The notes under the pieces: generated by a model | Seen by the model: the letters and a program-made list of their open reading frames with translations, nothing else | Told to the model about the DNA's origin: nothing | Database searches by the model: none | Part shown: in pieces, positions 1 through 4,112 of the stretch | How the letters are laid out: every line of letters begins with the position of its first letter | How positions within the stretch are numbered: the stretch's first letter is position 1 | Program-made: the position numbers and the translations under genes | NCBI GenBank assembly: GCA_030603035.1 | Contig: JAUVYQ010000135.1 | Coordinates: forward strand, 1 to 6,685 | Direction of reading: 5' to 3' | DNA: 6,685 nucleotides | From: Phycisphaerae bacterium | Lineage (GTDB): Bacteria; Planctomycetota; Phycisphaerae; Sedimentisphaerales; SG8-4

Positions 1-17
1 AATAGAAACAGGGTGTT

Positions 18-56
18 CCTTACCAGGTCGACCTGCGTTTGTCCAGCCTGGTAAGG
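18..56. repeat. Inverted repeat CCTTACCAGG / CCTGGTAAGG
   Basis: The arms at 18-27 and 47-56 are perfect 10-bp complements around a 19-nt loop. The left arm overlaps a 12-bp palindrome, CAGGTCGACCTG (24-35). Short direct copies of GGTGT-TCC flank it on both sides (12-19 and 57-62). This could be a protein-binding site, a hairpin in RNA, or part of a small repeat element cut by the window edge. Confidence 0.6.
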
Positions 57-374
57 GGTGTCCTCGACTTTGATAAACACTTGCCGCCCCACGATAGAAG
101 TCTGGGGGTGGTAATGTTTTATTTTGGCTTGGCTATAGGGGAGCAACCAGGGGAAAACTCAAGGTGGGCGTAGTAGACCGGTAGGTCTTTTCAGGTTCGA
201 GGGTTTCAAACTGGTTTATAGAATGTGGTTTTTGTTGCACGATCATAATACCATGGCTTTTTGTCGATTTTCAACCATAGAGATAGGTCTCGTGAAAACA
301 AAATCTGATACCAGTGCGGATGCCGAGCCTGAATCGAGCGTAGTATGCTCATCTCGCATATCCAACGTTTCCTG

Positions 375-503
375 TCCAGTTCGATTGTTAGTCGTCGACC
401 AAGCAAATCTATCATTGTCTTTGTCATTTTTCGTGTCCTTTTTAGCATCGCGGGGGACATGAAAAATGACATATGATAGATTTGGTCGACGAATCGAACT
501 GGA
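375..503 (+). repeat. Long imperfect hairpin of about 48 bp
   Basis: The outer arm 375-386 pairs perfectly with 492-503 (TCCAGTTCGATT). The helix continues as 393-400 with 484-491, 405-415 with the AAATCTATCAT complement, 422-432 with a TGTCATTTTTC complement, a G433-T460 wobble, and TGTCC with GGACA (455-459). The apical loop is about 439-454. The unpaired bases (387-392, 401-404, most of 416-421) lie almost entirely on the left arm, leaving the right arm nearly continuous. As RNA this would be a rod-like hairpin; as single-stranded DNA it resembles a folded recombination or replication substrate. Its strand is given as plus only because the wobble favours that transcript. Confidence 0.65.
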
Positions 504-506
504 TGG

Positions 507-547
507 GCAAATGGGATGCCAGTTGCGTGTACTGGCGTTACATTTGC
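507..547 (+). repeat. Stem-loop with two G-T pairs
   Basis: Arms 507-523 and 531-547 form 17 opposed positions around a 7-nt loop. Fourteen are Watson-Crick, two are G-T as read on the plus strand (515-539 and 517-537), and one is G-A (514-540). It starts three bases after the long hairpin ends, so the two would stack or adjoin in one folded molecule. Confidence 0.55.
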
Positions 548-558
548 ATGGTGCCTTT

Positions 559-607
559 GTCGAGGTCAAGTAATGAAGCCCATCCTTGATGCTCCCTTGA
601 CCTCGAT
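559..607 (+). repeat. Inverted repeat CGAGGTCAAG / CTTGACCTCG
   Basis: The 10-bp arms at 561-570 and 596-605 are perfect complements, extended by T560-A606 and a G559-T607 wobble. The 25-nt loop contains a smaller CATC/GATG hairpin (581-591). The right arm runs into one of three copies of CTCGATTTTG (602-611). Confidence 0.55.
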
Positions 608-638
608 TTTGAAAACTCCGTCCCGTAGGGGTTCGTTT

Positions 639-702
639 ATCCGTGCCAATGTTGACGTCTTTGCGATAGGGGTTTGGTACATCGCTCAACATTGGCAGGG
701 AT
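639..702 (+). repeat. Stem-loop with inner stem and one-sided bulge
   Basis: The main arms TGCCAATGTTGA (644-655) and TCAACATTGGCA (686-697) are perfectly complementary over 12 bp. An outer ATCC/GGAT extension (639-642 with 699-702) lies across one G-G mismatch, and an inner GCGAT/ATCGC stem (663-667 with 681-685) sits above a left-hand bulge at 656-662. As in the hairpin at 375-503, the bulge is on the left arm only. Confidence 0.6.
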
Positions 703-729
703 GCCTGTTTGGACGTCCAATTCAGGCAT
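701..729. repeat. Near-perfect palindrome centred on TTGGACGTCCAA
   Basis: A 12-bp perfect palindrome, TTGGACGTCCAA, is flanked by complementary ATGCCTG (701-707) and CAGGCAT (723-729), with one to two unpaired T residues between. It overlaps the outer base of the preceding stem-loop by two bases, so the two cannot both be fully formed. Confidence 0.55.
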
Positions 730-836
730 TGGGGATTGGGTGGGGGTTTGAGAGCTGATGATGGTGCTCGATTTTGGAATATGTATACGGTTGACGACAG
801 TCGTCTTGGATTTGGTCCGTCCCGTAGGGGTTCAAA

Positions 837-865
837 TTGAAATCCTTTCCCTGAAAGGATTTCAA
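837..865. repeat. Perfect 13-bp hairpin with 3-nt loop
   Basis: TTGAAATCCTTTC (837-849) and its exact complement (853-865) flank a CCT loop. No T-run follows on either strand, so it is not an intrinsic terminator. A shorter odd palindrome, GACGACAGTCGTC, lies upstream at 793-805. Confidence 0.65.
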
Positions 866-896
866 AGAAGTATTTGGGGATGGCCTGAGAGAAGGA

Positions 897-977
897 GGGC
901 CGGGAAGGAGCCGGGGAAGGGGCCCGGGCCCGGCCCGGGAAAGGCGGCGGCTTATCCGCCGACCCCCCGGCGGGGGT
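897..977. repeat. GC-rich palindrome cluster
   Basis: The purine-rich, then GC-rich, segment holds overlapping CCCGGG/GGGCCC words (920-939), a GGCGG-CTTAT-CCGCC hairpin (946-960), and an ACCCCC-CGGC-GGGGGT hairpin (962-977). Composition is far higher in GC than the neighbouring genes. Such sequence can block polymerases and is prone to assembly error. Confidence 0.5.
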
Positions 978-980
978 ATA

Positions 981-1021
981 CAAAAGAAGAAAAAAATGAA
1001 AAAAAAACAGAAAAAAAAACA
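981..1021. repeat. A-rich tract on the plus strand
   Basis: About 40 bases consist almost entirely of A, with a few G, C and T interruptions, directly after the GC-rich palindromes. A window with a stable GC duplex beside an easily melted or bent A-tract is a layout seen in replication origins and nucleoid-protein sites, but nothing here proves such a role. Confidence 0.5.
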
Positions 1022-1055
1022 GATTGATATGGTGATGATGTTACGTATGTGCCGT

Positions 1056-1200
1056 TGATGGGGTGCCCATATCCAGGCCGGGCGAAGGCCCGGCCGTGCG
1101 TGGTGGGGTGCCCATAGCCAGGCCGGGCGTAGGCCCGGCCGTGCGTGGTGGGGTTGACATGTCCAGGCCTGGCCGGGCGAAGGCCCGGCCAGGCCGTGCG
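1056..1200. repeat. Three tandem GC-hairpin repeats (45, 45, 55 bp)
   Basis: Units are 1056-1100, 1101-1145 and 1146-1200; each begins TGATGGGGT or TGGTGGGGT and ends GGCCGTGCG. Each contains a perfect stem, GGCCGGGC with GCCCGGCC: 1076-1083/1088-1095, 1121-1128/1133-1140 and, extended to 13 bp, 1166-1178/1183-1195. Loops are GAAG, GTAG and GAAG, closed by C-G. Unit 3 is exactly 10 bp longer because five bases were added to each arm (GGCCT and AGGCC), so pairing is kept. Units 1 and 2 differ at three positions. This is not a CRISPR array: there are no spacers and too few units. Confidence 0.8.
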
Positions 1201-1359
1201 TACTGATGATGATGATTCTCGATTTTGATGTGCCCGAGTACTCGTATGGATATCGGGCGAATGATTTTGTTTGCAGCTGCGGTTTTTTGGCGATTCTATG
1301 CGCCGAAATGTGGTTTTTTGGTTTTATGATTTCAAATCTGATGTTCTGGGTAACGCATT

Positions 1360-1379
1360 GTATTGTATTTGTACAATAC
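1360..1379. repeat. 8-bp hairpin GTATTGTA-TTTG-TACAATAC
   Basis: A perfect 8-bp inverted repeat encloses a 4-nt loop. It opens the hairpin cluster that runs to 1490. The palindromic form would also suit a dimeric repressor, but there is no nearby promoter to support an operator call. Confidence 0.5.
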
Positions 1380-1398
1380 CTAGAGTCAATTTACATAG

Positions 1399-1443
1399 TC
1401 TGTAGGTAGGGAACCTCACCCATCTACAGAGTCTGTAGGTGGG
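1399..1443 (+). repeat. Three-arm segment with alternative pairing
   Basis: The middle arm (1419-1430) can pair leftward with 1399-1410 (ten Watson-Crick pairs, one G-T at 1406-1423, one A-C at 1408-1421) or rightward with 1434-1443 (nine Watson-Crick pairs and one T-G at 1423-1439). The outer arms are direct copies of TCTGTAGGT. The two hairpins exclude each other, which is the geometry of attenuators and riboswitch-like switches. It may also simply be a decayed tandem repeat. Confidence 0.45.
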
Positions 1444-1450
1444 GTACTAA

Positions 1451-1490
1451 GACAATCTACGTAGTAGATTGTCGGGGTTACCGGTTTTTT
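1451..1490 (+). terminator. Possible plus-strand terminator facing the operon
   Basis: A perfect 10-bp stem, GACAATCTAC with GTAGATTGTC (1451-1460/1464-1473, GTA loop), is followed after 11 bases by a run of six T (1485-1490). The gap is longer than usual, and the intervening bases offer only a three-pair CGG/CCG stem, so the call is weak. Its position six bases before the end of the convergent minus-strand gene at 1497 would suit a boundary between converging transcripts. Confidence 0.3.
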
Positions 1491-1496
1491 CGCTCG

Positions 1497-1802
1497 TTAT
1501 AGCGTTGAAATTTGGTAGTCGGCAGGTGGATGTGCCATTGGCAGATCGTTCAATGCCAGGTAGATGTTGTAGCTTACGCATCGGTTGAGCCAGTCTTTGG
1601 GTTTCGATGGGTCAACCTCAATTTTGCAATATGCCCGGGCTTTTGAGAATGCGTTACGCTGTTTTCTCTGCGCAGAGGTGAGCTGCTTGACTCTGCGTGG
1701 TTTTGCCGCTGCGTGCAGGCCGGATTTGTCTCTTGTGAAGTAAACTCCACCAAAGCCGCCGCGAATATCAGTTATGCCGCCGCCTGTCTTTACGAGTGTC
1801 AT
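1497..1802 (-). CDS. Short paralogue of the KxGGG virion-like protein
   Basis: The 101-aa product begins MTLVKTGGGI and shares spaced residues with the 237-aa protein at 4113-4826: K5, G7-G9, I10, G15, G19, R24 and G28, then a DWLN word at 70-73 (80-83 in the longer one). It lacks the longer protein's C-terminal half (about residues 110-237). The start has an AGGTAG site overlapping the stop of the HNH gene upstream (gap 5 nt). It is the last gene of the operon. I do not know the biochemical function; the context suggests a minor virion or assembly protein, or a truncated copy. Lysines and arginines are abundant at 34-60, so nucleic-acid contact is possible but unproven. Confidence 0.75.
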   Translation of the reverse strand: MTLVKTGGGITDIRGGFGGVYFTRDKSGLHAAAKPRRVKQLTSAQRKQRNAFSKARAYCKIEVDPSKPKDWLNRCVSYNIYLALNDLPMAHPPADYQISTL

Positions 1803-1807
1803 TTTGT

Positions 1808-2137
1808 CTACCTGTACGAATAGTATTTCGCATGCTCGAACTCGCTCATGTTTCGCAGGTTTGCCTCGCGGTTGTCAAGTGAATTCCCGTTGATGTGGTG
1901 ACAAACTTGGTTAGGGGGTGTGTGGGCGATGAGCTGGTGCATACGGATAAATTTAATTTTACCATCAACGTGGACCTTTGAGCAGGCGTAAAAGAGGCTT
2001 CTTGACTTTTTAGCGTGCCAGTGCAGGGTGCTGAGTTGTTCGAGCCACTTAGGATCACAAAAAGCAGTCATGCCATTTTGCAGCGGAATCTTAGCGATGG
2101 GCGTATTGGGGAATTTTGGTTTAGTTTGGACTAGCAT
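1808..2137 (-). CDS. HNH homing-type endonuclease
   Basis: The 109-aa product ends in a typical HNH signature. MHQLI (66-70) carries the first conserved histidine, and C79-H80-H81-I82-N83-G84-N85 with D88-N89-R90 and N93-L94-R95 matches the HINGN..LDNR..NLR pattern of the HNH_3-type family, which cuts double-stranded DNA using a metal ion. The residue before HI is H rather than the more usual D. The N-terminal 60 residues, with the LHWHAKKSRSLFYA segment, resemble the DNA-contacting part found before HNH in phage endonucleases. It starts 2 nt after the lipoprotein stop and has no clear ribosome site, so translation is probably coupled. Free-standing HNH genes in viral operons usually behave as selfish intron-less homing genes; a packaging nuclease is less likely at this position. 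Confidence 0.85.
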   Translation of the reverse strand: MLVQTKPKFPNTPIAKIPLQNGMTAFCDPKWLEQLSTLHWHAKKSRSLFYACSKVHVDGKIKFIRMHQLIAHTPPNQVCHHINGNSLDNREANLRNMSEFEHAKYYSYR

Positions 2138-2139
2138 TT

Positions 2140-2505
2140 TCAGGCGTCCGTTTTTTTCTTGAGCTTTTTGAGCCCCGCGTTTGCGGCTGTCCCTATGCCG
2201 TAAAAAGCGAATAGTGCGGTTGCCATACCGAGCGGATTGAATGCTCCCTGCTCGATCATGACTAGAGCATTTTTCAGGACAAAGTCTCTAAATTTTTGCT
2301 TCTGGTCCAGATCTGCAATTCGGTATTCGGCTGTCGTCATTATGATGTTGAGCTCTAACTGTAGTTCCGGCCGGGTTACTTTTTTGCCGTTGTGTACTAG
2401 TGATTCTGTTGTTGGGGGACAACTGGTGAGGAACAAAAGCAGGATGTTTGCTACTATCATTATCAAGTACATTGGCCATTTTTCTTTGAGTATTTTTAGT
2501 GTCAT
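2140..2505 (-). CDS. Small lipoprotein with C-terminal hydrophobic segment
   Basis: The 121-aa product has a lipoprotein signal: a basic start (KILKEKW), a hydrophobic stretch (about 11-26), and a lipobox L26-T27-S28-C29, so C29 should be lipidated after signal peptidase II cleavage. The residue at +2 is proline, not aspartate, which in proteobacteria would favour outer-membrane sorting. Residues 46-88 look helical, and 89-111 form a glycine/alanine-rich hydrophobic segment followed by a lysine tail (KKLKKK). It may therefore be held in a membrane at both ends. A strong AGGAGG site lies 10 nt upstream, inside the preceding small gene, and its ATG overlaps that gene's TGA. In a viral operon it could be a lysis (spanin-like), superinfection-exclusion or virion-membrane protein; the sequence does not decide. 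Confidence 0.75.
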   Translation of the reverse strand: MTLKILKEKWPMYLIMIVANILLLFLTSCPPTTESLVHNGKKVTRPELQLELNIIMTTAEYRIADLDQKQKFRDFVLKNALVMIEQGAFNPLGMATALFAFYGIGTAANAGLKKLKKKTDA

Positions 2506-2660
2506 TCTGGTGTTTCCTCCTGGGCAAAGTGGTTGGCTGTGTGTCCCGTTATACTGACTTTCGGGTATTCATCGGCTTTTTCTTTAAGGACAGCGTAGAA
2601 CGCATTGGCCTCATCCTGCGTCTCGACTTCCTTCCGGATTGTTACGATTACCTGCATCAT
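2502..2660 (-). CDS. 52-aa unknown protein
   Basis: This short gene fills what would otherwise be a 170-bp gap. It starts MMQVIVTIRK and ends HFAQEETPE, with an AGGAG site 8 nt before the first ATG and a TGA that overlaps the ATG of the lipoprotein (ATGA). The alternative second ATG (2655-2657) gives 51 residues. A beta-strand-like start (QVIVTIRK), a probable helix (about 15-31) and a second strand (KVSITGH) suggest a small compact fold. I recognise no family. Its ribosome site overlaps the stop of the collar gene, so the chain of coupled genes is unbroken from 3420 to 2140. Confidence 0.75.
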   Translation of the reverse strand: MMQVIVTIRKEVETQDEANAFYAVLKEKADEYPKVSITGHTANHFAQEETPE

Positions 2661-2668
2661 TTGACAGT

Positions 2669-2673
2669 CTCCT
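2669..2673 (-). promoter_or_regulatory. Ribosome binding site of the 52-aa gene
   Basis: AGGAG on the minus strand, overlapping the TAG stop of the upstream collar gene and 8 nt from the first ATG. It is the main reason to accept the short gene at 2502-2660 as real. Confidence 0.7.
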
Positions 2674-3055
2674 ATATTTTGCCGATGAAGGCAAGTGAAT
2701 AATATGGTGGCAAATTTGGCGTATTGTCGGTTGTGCCTACTGCTATTGTGAATGATGTTATAAAGTGGTTCACGCCAAAAGGTGCATTATCTTCAAGGTC
2801 GGCTCCTGCAACGACGTTATGGCTGTGTTGGGAAGCTGTAAAAGTGTGATTGTGCGGTGTTGCTCCGCCCGAATCGCCTGGGGCGTAGGTGTCACCGGCC
2901 CCGACGATGAATCGGTTGCGTAGATCTGGTAGGTCGTTATTTCCATCACAGAGAGCCCAGCCGTCTGGGATGTCTACGATTGCCCCTGACCATAAGCAAA
3001 CGGTTTTTTTGGTGAATGGTGACAATGCATCTGCGATATTTTCTAAGCTACACAT
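2672..3055 (-). CDS. Phage tail-collar-type protein, copy B
   Basis: The 127-aa product carries the phage tail collar pattern: LWSGAIVDIPDGWALCDG (21-38), PDLRNRFIVGAGDTY (43-57), histidine pairs H68-N-H70 and H77-S-H79, and a closing PPYYSLAFIGKI. In this family the domain sits at the tip of short tail or receptor-binding fibres, often as a trimer; paired HxH motifs in related fibre tips bind metal, so a similar role is plausible. Its first 17 residues (CSLENIADALSPFTKKT) are not shared with copy A and may fix it to a different partner. The ATG shares an A with the TAA of copy A (TAATG), so translation is coupled. At 127 aa it is little more than the domain itself, not a full fibre. Confidence 0.85.
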   Translation of the reverse strand: MCSLENIADALSPFTKKTVCLWSGAIVDIPDGWALCDGNNDLPDLRNRFIVGAGDTYAPGDSGGATPHNHTFTASQHSHNVVAGADLEDNAPFGVNHFITSFTIAVGTTDNTPNLPPYYSLAFIGKI

Positions 3056-3420
3056 TAGATTTTCTGGATGTAAGCCAGTGCGTAATATGGCGGTTTGTGG
3101 TCGGTTGCATCTGTTGTGCCCGTTGCTTGACTTGAGCTTACTGTATTGTTAAAGTCTGTACCGATAGGCATTGAAAAACCTGTGGTGATAAGATGGTTGT
3201 GACCATCACCAGTGAATGGGTGTGTGTGTGTTAGTGCCCCACCGTTCGCGTCAACTGCGTAGGTATCGCCCGCACCGACCAAAAACTGATTGCGGAGATC
3301 AGGGGTTCCCGCGGTTCCATCACAGAGATGCCAGCCGGTGGGGATGTCAATGACAGCCCCCGACCATAAGACGATAAGGCCTGTTATTTTTGCCAGAATC
3401 AGATCGATTAACCACTGCAT
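3055..3420 (-). CDS. Phage tail-collar-type protein, copy A
   Basis: The 121-aa product is a close relative of the next gene. LWSGAVIDIPTGWHLCDG (18-35), PDLRNQFLVGAGDTY (40-54), H65-T-H67, H74-N-H76 and PPYYALAYIQKI line up block by block, and the DNA is also similar through the conserved half, which points to a tandem duplication. The first 18 residues (MQWLIDLILAKITGLIVL) form an amphipathic or weakly membrane-seeking helix absent from copy B. An AGGTGA site lies 5 nt before the ATG, 12 nt after the fibre-like gene. Expected role: distal fibre or spike tip, receptor contact. The main difference between copies is between the second HxH and the C-terminal block, the part expected to face the receptor. 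Confidence 0.85.
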   Translation of the reverse strand: MQWLIDLILAKITGLIVLWSGAVIDIPTGWHLCDGTAGTPDLRNQFLVGAGDTYAVDANGGALTHTHPFTGDGHNHLITTGFSMPIGTDFNNTVSSSQATGTTDATDHKPPYYALAYIQKI

Positions 3421-3432
3421 TTTGTCACCTTG

Positions 3433-4098
3433 TTAAACATGTTTTGCATGTGAGCAATCATACCAGTCCGAGCCGTTACATGCAAGGATCCAGCCGCCAT
3501 GTTCGCCAATTAAGGTTTCATCGGCCTCTGCATGTAGGTGGATGTCTTGATTTCCTCCAGCTTCCTCGTTTTCGAGGGTGACGTTATTAGCCTCGTGGTC
3601 AATCTTTGTTACATGTAATATCTGGCCGTTGATACCGCCAATGAAGCCGCCGATAGTGACATTGTTTGCGTTGGCATCAATAAAAAGAATATTGACGTTT
3701 GAGACGTCGACATCATCTTGTGCTGCCGGGCCGGTCGAGAATATCCGGGTTGTTAAGACCGGAGGGATCTCGATACTGACTATCGGGCCCCAGGGTTCCC
3801 ATTGTTTGTCCCAGGTGATTCTTAGGTTTTCATCGGGGCCATCATACTCAAGTGTCACTCGGTCTGGTAATACGGCAATATCAGGGACGGTAAGTAACAG
3901 CGTCCACGCATCTTGCCACGCGGACGCTGTTACTGCTTTCTCTACATCATCCACCTCACAAAGCCAGAGGCCCAGGGGTGGCTTGACCGTTTCGTCCATT
4001 GCGAAGCGAAACGTAATAAAGATGTTGAGGTGATCTGTGTCGAACTCGTGTTCGACGATCGCCTTTGCCGCGTACGGTCTTAGGTTTTGTCCAGGCAT
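3433..4098 (-). CDS. Tail-fibre or spike-like virion protein
   Basis: The 221-aa product has two parts. Residues about 15-105 contain alternating strands (LNIFITFRFAM, VTLEYDG, LRITWDKQW) with the look of an immunoglobulin-like or fibronectin-like beta-sandwich. Residues about 132-217 contain NVTIGGFIGGINGQI, NNVTLENEEAGG, IHLHAEADETL and GGWILACNGSDWYDC, the strand-turn pattern common at the C-terminus of phage tail fibres and spikes, ending in the W-x-L...G-S-x-W-Y knob. This assignment rests on pattern, not on one named family. The start has no clear ribosome site; it lies 14 nt after the stop of the KxGGG gene, so coupling or reinitiation is likely. It precedes the two collar genes, as expected if all three build one host-contact structure. 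Confidence 0.65.
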   Translation of the reverse strand: MPGQNLRPYAAKAIVEHEFDTDHLNIFITFRFAMDETVKPPLGLWLCEVDDVEKAVTASAWQDAWTLLLTVPDIAVLPDRVTLEYDGPDENLRITWDKQWEPWGPIVSIEIPPVLTTRIFSTGPAAQDDVDVSNVNILFIDANANNVTIGGFIGGINGQILHVTKIDHEANNVTLENEEAGGNQDIHLHAEADETLIGEHGGWILACNGSDWYDCSHAKHV

Positions 4099-4112
4099 TA
4101 TTACAGAGGCTT

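Larger units (their letters stand above)
617..833 (+). repeat. Exact 18-bp direct repeat, two copies
   Basis: TCCGTCCCGTAGGGGTTC occurs at 617-634 and again at 816-833, 199 bp apart. Each copy contains a small TCCC-GTA-GGGG hairpin. The copies lie just before the stem-loops at 639-702 and 837-865, which suggests a repeated module (conserved leader plus variable stem). A regulatory site or a remnant of a duplicated small element is also possible. Confidence 0.65.
1..1490. other. Gene-free, inverted-repeat-rich region
   Basis: About 1.5 kb holds no open frame with a credible ribosome site or recognisable protein; the frames that stay open run through hairpins and low-complexity sequence. The plus strand is visibly G- and T-rich and carries many inverted repeats, listed separately. 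A stretch this long without genes is unusual next to a viral operon whose genes overlap or nearly touch. It begins just after the last minus-strand stop at 1497, so it may be the end of the element, a replication or packaging region, a structured RNA locus, or flanking host DNA. A weak plus-strand promoter candidate is TTGATA (70-75), a 17-nt spacer, then GATAGA (93-98). I see no tRNA, and nothing structured between about 100 and 370 beyond short imperfect repeats. Confidence 0.7.

Noticed and set aside
816..850. tRNA-like GGGGTTCAAAT sequence
   Set aside because: It resembles a T-loop, but no matching 5-bp T-stem, anticodon arm or acceptor stem could be drawn around it.
243..983. A 246-codon minus-strand open frame
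   Set aside because: It has no ribosome site, low-complexity proline/arginine-rich ends and no recognisable fold, and it runs through several hairpins whose two arms it would have to encode. Inverted repeats and a lack of stop-rich sequence can keep such a frame open by chance.
516..1027. Plus-strand frames at 516-758 and 758-1027
   Set aside because: No ribosome sites; the second ends in translated GC palindromes and A-tract (repeated G-P, then K/E runs), and both cross stem-loops.
1056..1200. CRISPR array or integron attC sites
   Set aside because: The tandem units have no variable spacers, and I find no attC core boxes (GTTRRRY / RYYYAAC) in the expected places.
1285..1319. Plus-strand terminator: TTTTGGCG/CGCCGAAA stem then six T
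   Set aside because: The 8-bp stem is real and includes a T-G pair, but it is AT-rich at its base and five bases (TGTGG) separate it from the T-run, so I do not call it a terminator.
1206..1409. A 67-codon plus-strand frame with hydrophobic content
   Set aside because: The start lies in ATG-rich repeat sequence without a ribosome site; hydrophobicity follows from T-rich DNA, and it overlaps hairpins at 1285-1308 and 1360-1379.
3216..3232. Short TG-repeat
   Set aside because: It lies within the collar gene and encodes part of the conserved His-Thr-His motif, so it needs no separate explanation.
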